The position numbers and the translations under genes were made by a program. From NCBI GenBank assembly GCA_964543545.1, contig CAZIYT010000001.1:1364001-1428000 (forward strand): a stretch of DNA of 64,000 nt, in the 5' to 3' direction. Each line of letters opens with the position of its first letter. Position 1 is the first letter of the stretch. The notes under the pieces are model-generated. The model saw only the letters and a list, made by a program, of their open reading frames with translations, searched no databases and was not told where the DNA came from. Of the stretch, positions 8,123 through 16,555 are shown piece by piece. Source of the DNA: UBA4416 sp964543545 (GTDB lineage Bacteria; Bacteroidota; Bacteroidia; B-17B0; Aurantibacillaceae).

Positions 8123-9622
8123 TTAGTGACTGATCACTAAACGTTTATTTAAAACAGTTATGCCATTTTCAAGTTGCACTATATAAATACCATTGGGCAG
8201 AGAGGATACATCAATGGTGCTTGTTTCCTGTTTCAGGGATTGTTGTAAAACAATGTGCCCCAATATATCTGTGAGTTTCATGTTTTCAAATGAATGATCG
8301 GGTAGCAGGATGGTGAAACTGTTGCGGGCCGGGTTAGGAAAAAGGCTGAATTCCGGGTCTGCAGAATGTTCTGATAAGCCTGTAAAGGTGCAGTTCTCCA
8401 GGAAGCACAGATTACTATCTGAGCTAATCAGCCAATTTTGCTGATTACTTGATAAAGCTACATCCGAGGCATCCCCGGCGAAAAGGTAGCCTGTGCCGGT
8501 TTTACAGAAATTGTACAGGCGGCTGACAGTTGAGCTTGAATCTGCAAAAACGGTTTGGTAGCTTAGGCTATCTCCGTTAGAATCAAAGGTCATGACATGA
8601 GAAACATAAGCTCCTTCAGGTTTCGTTCCAACATAAGGCGTAAAGTGTAAGCCTGTTGCCAGCAAGCCGCCATTACTCATCTCCTGTACCCGGTTTAATT
8701 CGTTTAAACTGGAAGAGGCGCCATACATCTTTTCCCACATAATCCATCCATTGTTTTTATTGATTTTTCGCAGGGTATTTCTTGATTTCGGTACACCCAT
8801 GATACCGCCCTGCATCACATCTGTATAACCATTGCAAATTACATAGTTACTGTCACGGGTTTCTATCAGGTCGCCATCGTAGTCGTGGCGTGGTGTCACA
8901 TACGTTTGCGACCATATCTGGTTAAACAGGCTGTCATATTTAATTATTCCGTAATCTGTATCTGTGTTCAGGTACACGGTTTTTTTATAAGCAACGAATG
9001 ACTTTTCGGAGGTGCGAATGATTTTAAAGATACCGCTTGCCTGGCCGGGAGTCTGAATTGTACGGCGCCATAACTCATTACCATTAAAGTCTGTTTTCAT
9101 GATAAAGCAGTCGCCATAAGCGTTGTATTGGCAAGATAAACCGCAAATGATAATGCCATCATTCACTATAAGTGATGATACAAATTGTAAAGCAGAGTCG
9201 GGGACAGGATTAATATATTCTTTATGCCATAGTGTATCTAAATTCTTATTTATTTTCCATAACATGCCGCTTGATTTTGATCCGTAGTAGATCCTGCCGG
9301 CAATATATGCCGTTGTATCCTGCGGGTTAATAGCCGGGGGATAAGTTGTAGTAACCACGCTTTTATTTGGTATGCGAATGTTTTTAAAGCCGGTGATTGT
9401 ACCGCTTTCATCTACAGATCTCACATCTATTTCAAGATTACCCGAGTTAAAACTGCTATTCATGGTTGTCGTTAAATAGGCCCCGTTAAAGGGACTTATG
9501 CTTAACAGAATTTCCTGCCTGACAGGATCTCCAAATAAGCTTTGAAAATGATAAGGAGGCAATTGTGCAAAACAGAAATTGCTAAAGACCAGAAGTAGAA
9601 CGATGAGGGCTTGTTTATTCAT
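8123..9622 (-). CDS. T9SS-secreted repeat protein
   Basis: 499 residues with a signal peptide (about 1-19). The body (about 25-410) is made of loosely repeated beta segments with TAYIAGRIYYGSKSSGMLWKINK, GNELWRRT and NKNNGWIMWEKMYG. This looks like a delta-60 or quinoprotein-like beta-propeller. The C-terminus is a T9SS type A sorting domain (FSLFPNPARNSF, KLTDILGHIVL, SSLPNGIYIVQ, ending LVISH). It should be exported to the cell surface or medium. No enzymatic motif was seen and the function is unknown. It is flanked by the second crp gene and the transglutaminase-like gene. Confidence 0.8.
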   Translation of the reverse strand: MNKQALIVLLLVFSNFCFAQLPPYHFQSLFGDPVRQEILLSISPFNGAYLTTTMNSSFNSGNLEIDVRSVDESGTITGFKNIRIPNKSVVTTTYPPAINPQDTTAYIAGRIYYGSKSSGMLWKINKNLDTLWHKEYINPVPDSALQFVSSLIVNDGIIICGLSCQYNAYGDCFIMKTDFNGNELWRRTIQTPGQASGIFKIIRTSEKSFVAYKKTVYLNTDTDYGIIKYDSLFNQIWSQTYVTPRHDYDGDLIETRDSNYVICNGYTDVMQGGIMGVPKSRNTLRKINKNNGWIMWEKMYGASSSLNELNRVQEMSNGGLLATGLHFTPYVGTKPEGAYVSHVMTFDSNGDSLSYQTVFADSSSTVSRLYNFCKTGTGYLFAGDASDVALSSNQQNWLISSDSNLCFLENCTFTGLSEHSADPEFSLFPNPARNSFTILLPDHSFENMKLTDILGHIVLQQSLKQETSTIDVSSLPNGIYIVQLENGITVLNKRLVISH

Positions 9623-9667
9623 ATTATAAATATAACGAAAAATGTTTTTTGTTGCCCGTCCGGCTTA

Positions 9668-10810
9668 TTACTCCGGCTTCGCCCAGAACAACTCCGGATT
9701 ATTGGTTTTATAGGTGATAAACTTCACGCCGGTGGCTTTCTCTATCTGCTCTGTTTTTTGTGGTTCCTGCTCAAGGCCATTCAGGGGCAGTAACTCCACG
9801 TAAACAATTTCTTTGCCGGTCTTGCCGGTTTCCAGGTCGTATTCACTTATCATAGGAGTTTGCAGGCGGTATAAATTTTTGGCCATGTAGTTGTCCAGGT
9901 AATCTTCTTTGGTTTGGGAGTTTTTCTTATTCCAATTTGCATCCGGATTTAAAATGAGCGGTTTATCATTGATCAGGCGCTCGCGTACTTCGCGGACGCC
10001 TAACAGTGCGCCTTTTTCATCCATCACGTAAGCATCAAAGGTCGGGTCGATCCAGATCCATCGTTGGAGGTCGGCGCTGTATACCATGTTAATCACGTGG
10101 CAATCGTCGAACTTCGTTTCCCTGGGCATGCAGGTGATGTGCCGCGATTTGATTCCCATCGCCAGGTAGCACTCGTTCAGAACGGTTGCCAGCATGCGGC
10201 AATTCACACCGCGGTTTTCGGTCTTGCAAACCTGGACAATATTCAATGCATTTTTTACAGCCGGGTTGTCACTCGAGCCATCATGCCTGATCGTATTATG
10301 GACCCAATGTAACAGATTCAGGATCTTAGAAACCTCGTTTCCTGTTCCGGCGATGGAATCCAGTTTCAGGTCCCGCCTGATCTTTGCCAGATATATATTA
10401 TCAGCAGATTGATACATGAATTTCGGAACATAACGCGCATCGGCCGGGTTGTATTTTTTTGCAGCTTTCAGCTTCTCCAGGAAAGGCTGTTGGTATTGGA
10501 TCTGCGTCCAGGCAGAATCCTTTCCATTCAGCAGGACAATGAAATTGTAGCTTCCTATTTTAGGGTCTATTTTAAACGAAATGTTTTCCAGGTCGGTATA
10601 AAAGGTTACTTTCTTAGCTGAGGTAAGATACACATCCGGCTTGGCTTCAGGAACGATTGACCAGGCTTCTTTTTTTAAAAGCTCATCATCTTTAATGTCA
10701 ACTTTTTTAGAAGTCGCTTTGATCACCGGCCAGTTTTTTTGAGAATACCCGCCTTGTGCGATCAGGAAAAGACCCAGTAGGGCAAGGCATGTATGGGTGG
10801 TTTTCTTCAT
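9668..10810 (-). CDS. exported transglutaminase-like protein
   Basis: 380 residues with a signal peptide (about 1-23). The transglutaminase-like catalytic set is intact: C204 in RGVNCRML, histidine in DDCHVINMVY and aspartate in WIDPTFDAYV. Such domains act as cysteine peptidases or cross-linking acyltransferases, and in Bacteroidota many are periplasmic peptidases. The N-terminal 100 residues are beta-rich; the last 80 lie outside the catalytic core and hold YVELLPLNG. A strong promoter match lies upstream at 10890-10920. The nearest genes on the same strand are about 45 and 120 bases away, so it may be a single-gene unit. Confidence 0.85.
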   Translation of the reverse strand: MKKTTHTCLALLGLFLIAQGGYSQKNWPVIKATSKKVDIKDDELLKKEAWSIVPEAKPDVYLTSAKKVTFYTDLENISFKIDPKIGSYNFIVLLNGKDSAWTQIQYQQPFLEKLKAAKKYNPADARYVPKFMYQSADNIYLAKIRRDLKLDSIAGTGNEVSKILNLLHWVHNTIRHDGSSDNPAVKNALNIVQVCKTENRGVNCRMLATVLNECYLAMGIKSRHITCMPRETKFDDCHVINMVYSADLQRWIWIDPTFDAYVMDEKGALLGVREVRERLINDKPLILNPDANWNKKNSQTKEDYLDNYMAKNLYRLQTPMISEYDLETGKTGKEIVYVELLPLNGLEQEPQKTEQIEKATGVKFITYKTNNPELFWAKPE

Positions 10811-10889
10811 GGTTTTAAATTTTGTAACATTAATACAGATAAGGCCGGAGGGACTTCCTGCGCGAGGAGAAAGGTCTGTCGCTTTGTTT

Positions 10890-10920
10890 CAAATGTATTT
10901 AATTTTTTCTTTTTTTCAAA
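10890..10920 (-). promoter_or_regulatory. Bacteroidota-type promoter for the transglutaminase-like gene
   Basis: On the minus strand TTTG (10920-10917), 19 bases, then TACATTTG (10897-10890). Both boxes match the consensus of the Bacteroidota primary sigma factor with ideal spacing. Transcription would start near 10883, about 70 bases before the ATG at 10810. Confidence 0.7.
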
Positions 10921-10932
10921 CGCAGAAAGCCC

Positions 10933-11304
10933 TCATTTCTTAGCATCCACAACCGCCATGTTATTGATGAGCTTCCAGGTGTTATCGGTATCCAACACCA
11001 TGGAATTATAAGATACGAAGTAATTCTCAGCGCTTTCGAGCCTGAGCTTCACCATGGCGATATTCCCGCTTTCATCAATGTTTTCAATAATCATGGTTCT
11101 TGGCAAGCCACCAAAAATCCCTGCCCTGATGTTCGATAAATAAGTGTGCCTGTCAATAATCGTAATTCCCGGCTTTCCCATAAAGCCGTTGTTCGTTACC
11201 CTGAAATCAGGATGCAGTACTTTTTCCAACAGGCTCACATCACTGGTGTCGCCGCCTTTTACAAAATTGGTGATGGCTTGTTGTATATTTTCTTTTTGAT
11301 TCAT
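10933..11304 (-). CDS. NTF2-like / putative lumazine-binding family protein
   Basis: 123 residues, cytoplasmic, no signal peptide. The pattern is an N-terminal helix pair (NIQQAITNFVKGGDTSDVSLLEKVLHPDFRV) followed by strands ending in YNSMVLDTDNTWKLINNMAVV. This is typical of the NTF2-like fold, in particular the putative lumazine-binding (Lumazine_bd_2) group. Members include small hydrolases, isomerases and ligand carriers; no catalytic residues can be named here. It starts 23 bases after the RNase Z-like gene ends upstream on the same strand. Confidence 0.75.
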   Translation of the reverse strand: MNQKENIQQAITNFVKGGDTSDVSLLEKVLHPDFRVTNNGFMGKPGITIIDRHTYLSNIRAGIFGGLPRTMIIENIDESGNIAMVKLRLESAENYFVSYNSMVLDTDNTWKLINNMAVVDAKK

Positions 11305-11327
11305 AATTGATTTTTAAATGTGATGGT

Positions 11328-12203
11328 TTAATACATTTTTTCTCCACCCAGGATGTTTCTGCTGATCATCCCCGGCAAAACCCTGTATACCGGGATCCTG
11401 ATGTGATACGTTTCGCAAAACTCTACAATCCTGCGATCAATATGCTCATCGGAATACCTCGACGAAAAGTGCCCTAAGATCAGGCACTCAATGTTTGTTT
11501 CTGCCACTGATCTGATTACGTCTTCCAGGTTGCTGTGCCTGTTGCCGTGAGCCTGGATCTGCTTGTCTTCCTCACCACCGGTAAAGGTTGCTTCATGGAT
11601 CAGGATTTTCGAGTTGTTCCAGTGTTCGAAATTTTCGCAGGGCGTATCGCCGCTATACGAAACTAAGACCGTCTCAATCTCGCTGTGTGTCGCCGCTTTC
11701 CCGAGCTTTTCGATCGTTTCCCTGATCTCATTGCCGCTAAGCGAAACGTATTCTTCTTTCAGCTTCGATTTTACCTGGACCACTTTGTATCCCAGGCTTT
11801 TGCAGAGGCTTGCGTCGCACACCACGTGGTTATTCCGGATGGCTTCCACGTAGATGTCTTTCCTGATCCAGATCCGGTCCTTATCCTGTATGGGCTTCCA
11901 GACCGTTCCTTTTACATGAGGATCGAACTTTCCTGAGAATTCCTGGAGAGCAGGGAATGAGCCGCAGTCTTTCGGATAATGGATCAGGGGCGCGTTTTCC
12001 CTGGCATTGAGCTGGTTGAATTGCAGCAGTCCGGTGAGATGGTCCCTGTCGGCATGGGAAATAAAGACATAATCGATTTTCCTGCTTTTATGGAGCAGTG
12101 TAGAAGTCAGGCCGTCTCCACAGTCGAACAACAAGCCCAGCTCCTCGATAAAGTACCAGGTCGAAAATAAAGCGGTTGAATAGCCGCTGATGGTGAGGTT
12201 CAT
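11328..12203 (-). CDS. metallo-beta-lactamase-fold hydrolase, RNase Z-like
   Basis: 291 residues. The zinc motif reads S-H50-A-D52-R-D54-H55, a variant of the usual HxHxDH. Later metal ligands are likely in VSYSGDTPCE (aspartate) and LGHFSSRYSD (histidine), a layout found in RNase Z and RNase BN. A central insert (about residues 100-165) replaces the usual exosite arm. Family enzymes remove tRNA 3' trailers or act as phosphodiesterases. The ordinary Bacteroidota RNase Z is more canonical, so this may be a paralogue with another substrate. Start ATG at 12203. Confidence 0.8.
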   Translation of the reverse strand: MNLTISGYSTALFSTWYFIEELGLLFDCGDGLTSTLLHKSRKIDYVFISHADRDHLTGLLQFNQLNARENAPLIHYPKDCGSFPALQEFSGKFDPHVKGTVWKPIQDKDRIWIRKDIYVEAIRNNHVVCDASLCKSLGYKVVQVKSKLKEEYVSLSGNEIRETIEKLGKAATHSEIETVLVSYSGDTPCENFEHWNNSKILIHEATFTGGEEDKQIQAHGNRHSNLEDVIRSVAETNIECLILGHFSSRYSDEHIDRRIVEFCETYHIRIPVYRVLPGMISRNILGGEKMY

Positions 12204-12507
12204 GTTTATAGTTGCATTTCAGACTCTCTGACGGAATAATCGAAAGAAAGTTACAGGATTCGGATAAATCTTTTCCGGATATGCTTAACAAAGATAAGGG
12301 CTTATCGGATGTTTGCAAATTGAAGCCAATGCCTTGTACAGCGCCCTTCTGTGTTTCACCCCTAAACACTAGCGTTATGTTTGCTTTTAACCCCGGAAGC
12401 ATTACTTTTTGGTATTTGCGGAAAAACGGCGAGAAGCGCTGAAAAAATGCCGGTTATTCCCCCATTTTTTTTATATTTAATGCTTAATTAACCACTCTCT
12501 TTTTTCT
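12204..12507. other. divergent intergenic region
   Basis: 304 bases between the RNase Z-like gene (minus) and the paaZ-like gene (plus), so it should hold promoters for both. TATATTTA at 12472-12479 is one base off the TAnnTTTG box and lies 29 bases before the paaZ ATG. A 76-codon plus-strand frame at 12212-12442 has no family features and is likely chance. Nothing else was recognised. Confidence 0.5.
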
Positions 12508-14556
12508 ATGAACAAATTACAGAACTACGCTGTGGGCCAATGGGTGGCCGGAGCAGATAACGGACAGGATTTATATAACGCGATTACCGGTGAGGTGGTA
12601 GCTACCGCCAGCAGTAAAGGATTGGATTTTGCGAAAATGTGCGACTACGCCCGTACGGTGGGCGGACCTAAACTGCGCAAAATGACGTTCCAGGAACGTG
12701 GCCTCATGCTGAAAGCGCTGGCCCTGCATTTACAAAGCAAAAAAGAAGATTTTTATAAAGTGAGCTGGGCAACCGGCGCCACGCGGGCAGACAGCTGGGT
12801 GGATATCGAAGGTGGCATCGGAAATTTATTTACCTATGCATCGCTTCGCCGCCAGTTTCCCGACGAAACCTTTTGCTACGACGGGGATGTAGCCAGGCTC
12901 TCCAAGAACAATACCTTTATTGGCCATCACATTTGTGTGCCTAAGGAAGGCGTGGCCATTCACATCAATGCCTTTAACTTCCCGGTATGGGGCATGCTTG
13001 AAAAAGTGGCCGTCAATTGGCTGGCGGGAGTACCCGCTATTGTGAAGCCCGCAGCCTTAACGTCTTTCCTGACGGAAGCCGTGGTGAAGGAAATTATTGC
13101 TTCCAAAATTTTACCGGAAGGTGCTTTACAGCTCGTTTGCGGTAGCGCCAATGGCATCCTCGATCACGTGGAGAGCCAGGATATTGTGACCTTTACAGGC
13201 TCTGCCTCTACGGGAAAAATGCTGAAAGCGCACCCGCGCTTATTGCAGGAAGCGGTACACTTCAATATGGAGGCGGATTCCCTGAACTGCTGTGTGCTTG
13301 GAACGGATGTGACGCCGGCGATGCCGGAGTTCGATATTTTTATCAAGGAAGTGTCGCGCGAGATCACGACGAAGGCAGGACAGAAATGTACGGCTGTCCG
13401 CCGCATCATTGTTCCGGAGAACATGGTGGAAGACGTGCAGATCGCTTTGGGAAAACGCTTAGCGCAAAATGTGATCGGCGACCCGAACGTGGAAGGCGTG
13501 CGCATGGGCTCCCTGGCCGGCAAATCGCAGCTCATCGAAGTGAAGGAGAAAGTGGAGCTGCTTTCCAAAACACAGAAGATCATCATCGGCAGCTTCGAGA
13601 ACTTTGAAGTGAAAGGCGCCGACAAGAATAAAGGGGCCTTTATGCCGCCGATCATTTTCTTCAACGATAAGCCTTTTACCAATACCGATTGCCACAACGT
13701 AGAAGCCTTTGGCCCTGTGAGTACCATCATGCCTTATAAAACCATTGACGAAGCCATCGAGCTTTCCAAAATGGGCAAGGGTTCCCTGGTGAGCTCTATC
13801 ATTACGGCAGATAACAGCATCGCCCGTCAATACACGATCGGTGCGGCCTGTATGCATGGCAGGATCTTAGTATTGAATGCCGAATGTGCCAAAGAAAGCA
13901 CAGGGCACGGTTCTCCGATGCCGATGCTGGTGCATGGCGGACCGGGCAGAGCCGGTGGTGGCGAAGAAATGGGCGGTAAGCGTGGGGTCTTCCATTACTT
14001 ACAGCGCACAGCCATCCAGGGATCGCCGACTACCATCAGCGCTATTCTGAACCAGTACCAGCAAGGCGGTGCGCAAATCGAAAAAGACATTCATCCGTTC
14101 CGCCAGTATTTTGAAGACCTCGAGATCGGTGAAACACTGATCACCGCCAAGCATACCATCACCGATGCCGATGTGGTGAACTTCGCCAACGTGAGCGGCG
14201 ATCACTTCTATGCCCATACGGATGTCACTTCCCTCGACGGCACTATGTTCACGGGCCGTGTAGCCCACGGTTATTATGTGTTAAGTAAGGCAGCCGGCCT
14301 GTTCGTGAATGCGAAGAAAGGACCGGTACTGTTGAACTACGGCATCGACGAATGCCGCTTTACCAAACCGGTTTACATGGGAAGCACCATCGGCGTGCGT
14401 TTTACCTGCAAGGAAAAAATCCGCCAGGAGAAGAAAACGCCGGAAGATATTGCAAAAGGCATCGTGAAATGGCTGGTCGACGTTTATGACGAAACCGGTG
14501 AAACGGTGGCGATTGCGACGATCCTGACGATGGTGAAACTGCGGAACCAGGATTAG
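12508..14556 (+). CDS. paaZ: PaaZ-type bifunctional enzyme: aldehyde dehydrogenase + MaoC hydratase
   Basis: 682 residues, the usual PaaZ length. The N-terminal aldehyde dehydrogenase domain (about 1-520) has catalytic E255 in NMEADSLN and C294 in AGQKCTA, one residue from the E. coli numbering. The C-terminal MaoC hotdog domain (about 535-680) has D565 and H570 in the DHFYAH motif, equivalent to D561 and H566 of E. coli PaaZ. In phenylacetate breakdown PaaZ opens the oxepin-CoA ring and oxidises the resulting aldehyde with NADP. No other paa gene is within the window, so it could serve that pathway from a distance or act on a different CoA ester. Nine bases separate it from the first phosphatase gene. 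Confidence 0.93.
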   Translation: MNKLQNYAVGQWVAGADNGQDLYNAITGEVVATASSKGLDFAKMCDYARTVGGPKLRKMTFQERGLMLKALALHLQSKKEDFYKVSWATGATRADSWVDIEGGIGNLFTYASLRRQFPDETFCYDGDVARLSKNNTFIGHHICVPKEGVAIHINAFNFPVWGMLEKVAVNWLAGVPAIVKPAALTSFLTEAVVKEIIASKILPEGALQLVCGSANGILDHVESQDIVTFTGSASTGKMLKAHPRLLQEAVHFNMEADSLNCCVLGTDVTPAMPEFDIFIKEVSREITTKAGQKCTAVRRIIVPENMVEDVQIALGKRLAQNVIGDPNVEGVRMGSLAGKSQLIEVKEKVELLSKTQKIIIGSFENFEVKGADKNKGAFMPPIIFFNDKPFTNTDCHNVEAFGPVSTIMPYKTIDEAIELSKMGKGSLVSSIITADNSIARQYTIGAACMHGRILVLNAECAKESTGHGSPMPMLVHGGPGRAGGGEEMGGKRGVFHYLQRTAIQGSPTTISAILNQYQQGGAQIEKDIHPFRQYFEDLEIGETLITAKHTITDADVVNFANVSGDHFYAHTDVTSLDGTMFTGRVAHGYYVLSKAAGLFVNAKKGPVLLNYGIDECRFTKPVYMGSTIGVRFTCKEKIRQEKKTPEDIAKGIVKWLVDVYDETGETVAIATILTMVKLRNQD

Positions 14557-14565
14557 TAAGCATCC

Positions 14566-16536
14566 ATGTCCCCCCTGATGATAAAAAGAAGCTGTCTCCT
14601 GTTACTCTTGTGGTATGGTATGTCCTGTGTTGCACAGGATTATACCAAATCCGCTTTCCTGAAACAGGCCCTGCTGAACGCCCCGAAAGATACGGCGACC
14701 ATCTCTCATTTCATCGCATACCTCAATACGCCTGGCCACAACCTTCCGAAAGATACGCTGGCCGGTTACTGGAAGCTCGTGCATGATCAGAGCGTTGAGG
14801 CAGGTTATGATTCCGGAGTAGGCTCTGCCGGATCCTGGTTTGGAAATTATTTCAACGCGAAGGGAGATTATACCCAATCGCTCCGCTATCTGTTTGAGGC
14901 CGAGAAAGCATTTCAAAAGCTGAAATCCTATAAGCGCCTGGCAGGGACCTATAACCTGATCGGCAATACGTACATGGGATTGGGGAATAACAAGGGACAA
15001 AAGGAATACTTCAGCAAATGCTACGACCTGGCAGTGGAGCATAAGCTGACAGCGCAAATGGCCTATGGTGCCGGCGGCCTTGGAAATTACTTTGCGTCAT
15101 TGAGGAATTACAATGAAGCTATTAAGTGGAACCTCATCGCAGCCGGGCTTTTCAAAGAAACACATAACTACATCGGTTATGCCATCATTAACACCAACAT
15201 TGCAGCGCAGTACCGCGAGCTGGGCAACATGCTAAAGGCGGAAGAGTTTGTGAACCTGTCGGAGCAATACCTGGGCCAGGCGAACCTGAACTATGCCTCG
15301 TTTGTGTGTTACCAGGAAAAAGGGCAGCAGGCCGATCTGAAAAAAAACTATCCGGAAGCATTGAGTTATTACACCAAAGCGCTTGACCTGATGCTGGCCG
15401 ATAAGGCGAATCATAATATCTCCGAGAGCTACAAAGCGCTGTCGGATGTGGCTTACAAGGCAGGGCAATACAAAGAGTCGATCGATTACCTGAGGTCGCA
15501 CGTGCAGTACAAGGACTCGGTATTTAATGAAAGCAGTAGCAGGCAATTGCTCGATGTGCAGGAAAAATACGAAACGGAAAAGAAAGATGCCGCGATAGAA
15601 ATCCTGAACAAGGAAAACGATTTGTCCAAATCGGAGCTGAACCGTAAAAAGGTGCTCATCTATTCCGGGATCTCGGTAGTGGCGTTGCTGTTGATCCTGT
15701 TTGTGTTTGTGATCAAATCCAATATTCGCAAGAACAAGACCAATGCCCTGCTTGAGCGCCAGAAGGTAATCATTGAGGAAAAGCAGAAGGAGATCGTGGA
15801 TAGCATCAACTATGCCCGAAGGATTCAGTATACCTTGCTGGCCAACCAGGACATGCTCAACACCTTGTTGCCGCAGCATTTTATTTTATTTGAGCCTAAG
15901 GATATTGTGAGCGGTGATTTTTACTGGCTCACGCATAAAGAGGGGTTCATTTACCTGGCCGTGTGCGATTGCACGGGGCATGGCGTTCCCGGGGCCTTTA
16001 TGAGCTTGCTGAGCAGTAATTTTCTGAATGAGGCCATCAACGAGAAACATCTTTCCGATCCGGGGAAGGTGCTCGATTATGTACGTGAAAAGCTCATCAA
16101 CAACCTCGATGGTGGCAACGATGGGATGGATGCGATCCTCCTGAAAATACCTGAAAAGAAAGACGATTCCGTAGAAACGGAACTGCAGTATGCAGCTGCG
16201 AATAATAAGCTCATCAGGGTGCGCGGGCAGGAGCTGGAAGAGCTCATCGCGGATAAAATGCCGGTAGGAAAAGGAGAGAAGCCCGGAAGCTTTGCCACGC
16301 GCCGGTTTAAAGCCGTCAAGGGCGATATGCTCTACCTCTACACCGATGGCTATGCCGACCAGTTCGGCGGGGAAAAAGGAAAGAAATTCAAATACAAAAC
16401 CCTGAACCAGTTATTGCTGAACGTGAGTGCGCATTCTCCGTCTGAGCAGGAGAGCACGCTCCGCCGGGCTTTTGCCGATTGGAAAGGTTCCCTGGAGCAG
16501 GTGGATGATGTGTGCGTTATCGGCATCAGGCTTTGA
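14566..16536 (+). CDS. TPR-sensor SpoIIE/PP2C phosphatase, gene 1 of 4
   Basis: 656 residues. Signal peptide (about 1-24), then tetratricopeptide-type helical repeats (about 60-320), a membrane helix (about 362-382) and a coiled-coil linker with EEKQKEIVDSINYARRIQ. The C-terminal SpoIIE/PP2C serine phosphatase domain covers about 440-656. Its metal-binding signatures are intact: SGDFYW, CTGHGVPGAF, DGMDA, YTDGYADQFGG and QVDDV. Topology places the TPR part in the periplasm and the phosphatase in the cytoplasm. Relatives dephosphorylate anti-anti-sigma (STAS) proteins or similar phospho-serine targets. An alternative ATG at 14578 gives the same signal peptide. It is the first of a tight four-gene tandem. 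Confidence 0.9.
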   Translation: MSPLMIKRSCLLLLLWYGMSCVAQDYTKSAFLKQALLNAPKDTATISHFIAYLNTPGHNLPKDTLAGYWKLVHDQSVEAGYDSGVGSAGSWFGNYFNAKGDYTQSLRYLFEAEKAFQKLKSYKRLAGTYNLIGNTYMGLGNNKGQKEYFSKCYDLAVEHKLTAQMAYGAGGLGNYFASLRNYNEAIKWNLIAAGLFKETHNYIGYAIINTNIAAQYRELGNMLKAEEFVNLSEQYLGQANLNYASFVCYQEKGQQADLKKNYPEALSYYTKALDLMLADKANHNISESYKALSDVAYKAGQYKESIDYLRSHVQYKDSVFNESSSRQLLDVQEKYETEKKDAAIEILNKENDLSKSELNRKKVLIYSGISVVALLLILFVFVIKSNIRKNKTNALLERQKVIIEEKQKEIVDSINYARRIQYTLLANQDMLNTLLPQHFILFEPKDIVSGDFYWLTHKEGFIYLAVCDCTGHGVPGAFMSLLSSNFLNEAINEKHLSDPGKVLDYVREKLINNLDGGNDGMDAILLKIPEKKDDSVETELQYAAANNKLIRVRGQELEELIADKMPVGKGEKPGSFATRRFKAVKGDMLYLYTDGYADQFGGEKGKKFKYKTLNQLLLNVSAHSPSEQESTLRRAFADWKGSLEQVDDVCVIGIRL

Positions 16537-16555
16537 GAAACAAGAACAGGATCAT

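Noticed and set aside
12212..12442. 76-codon frame between the RNase Z-like gene and paaZ
   Set aside because: No hydrophobic or domain pattern, no promoter fit, and the sequence looks like ordinary intergenic DNA.
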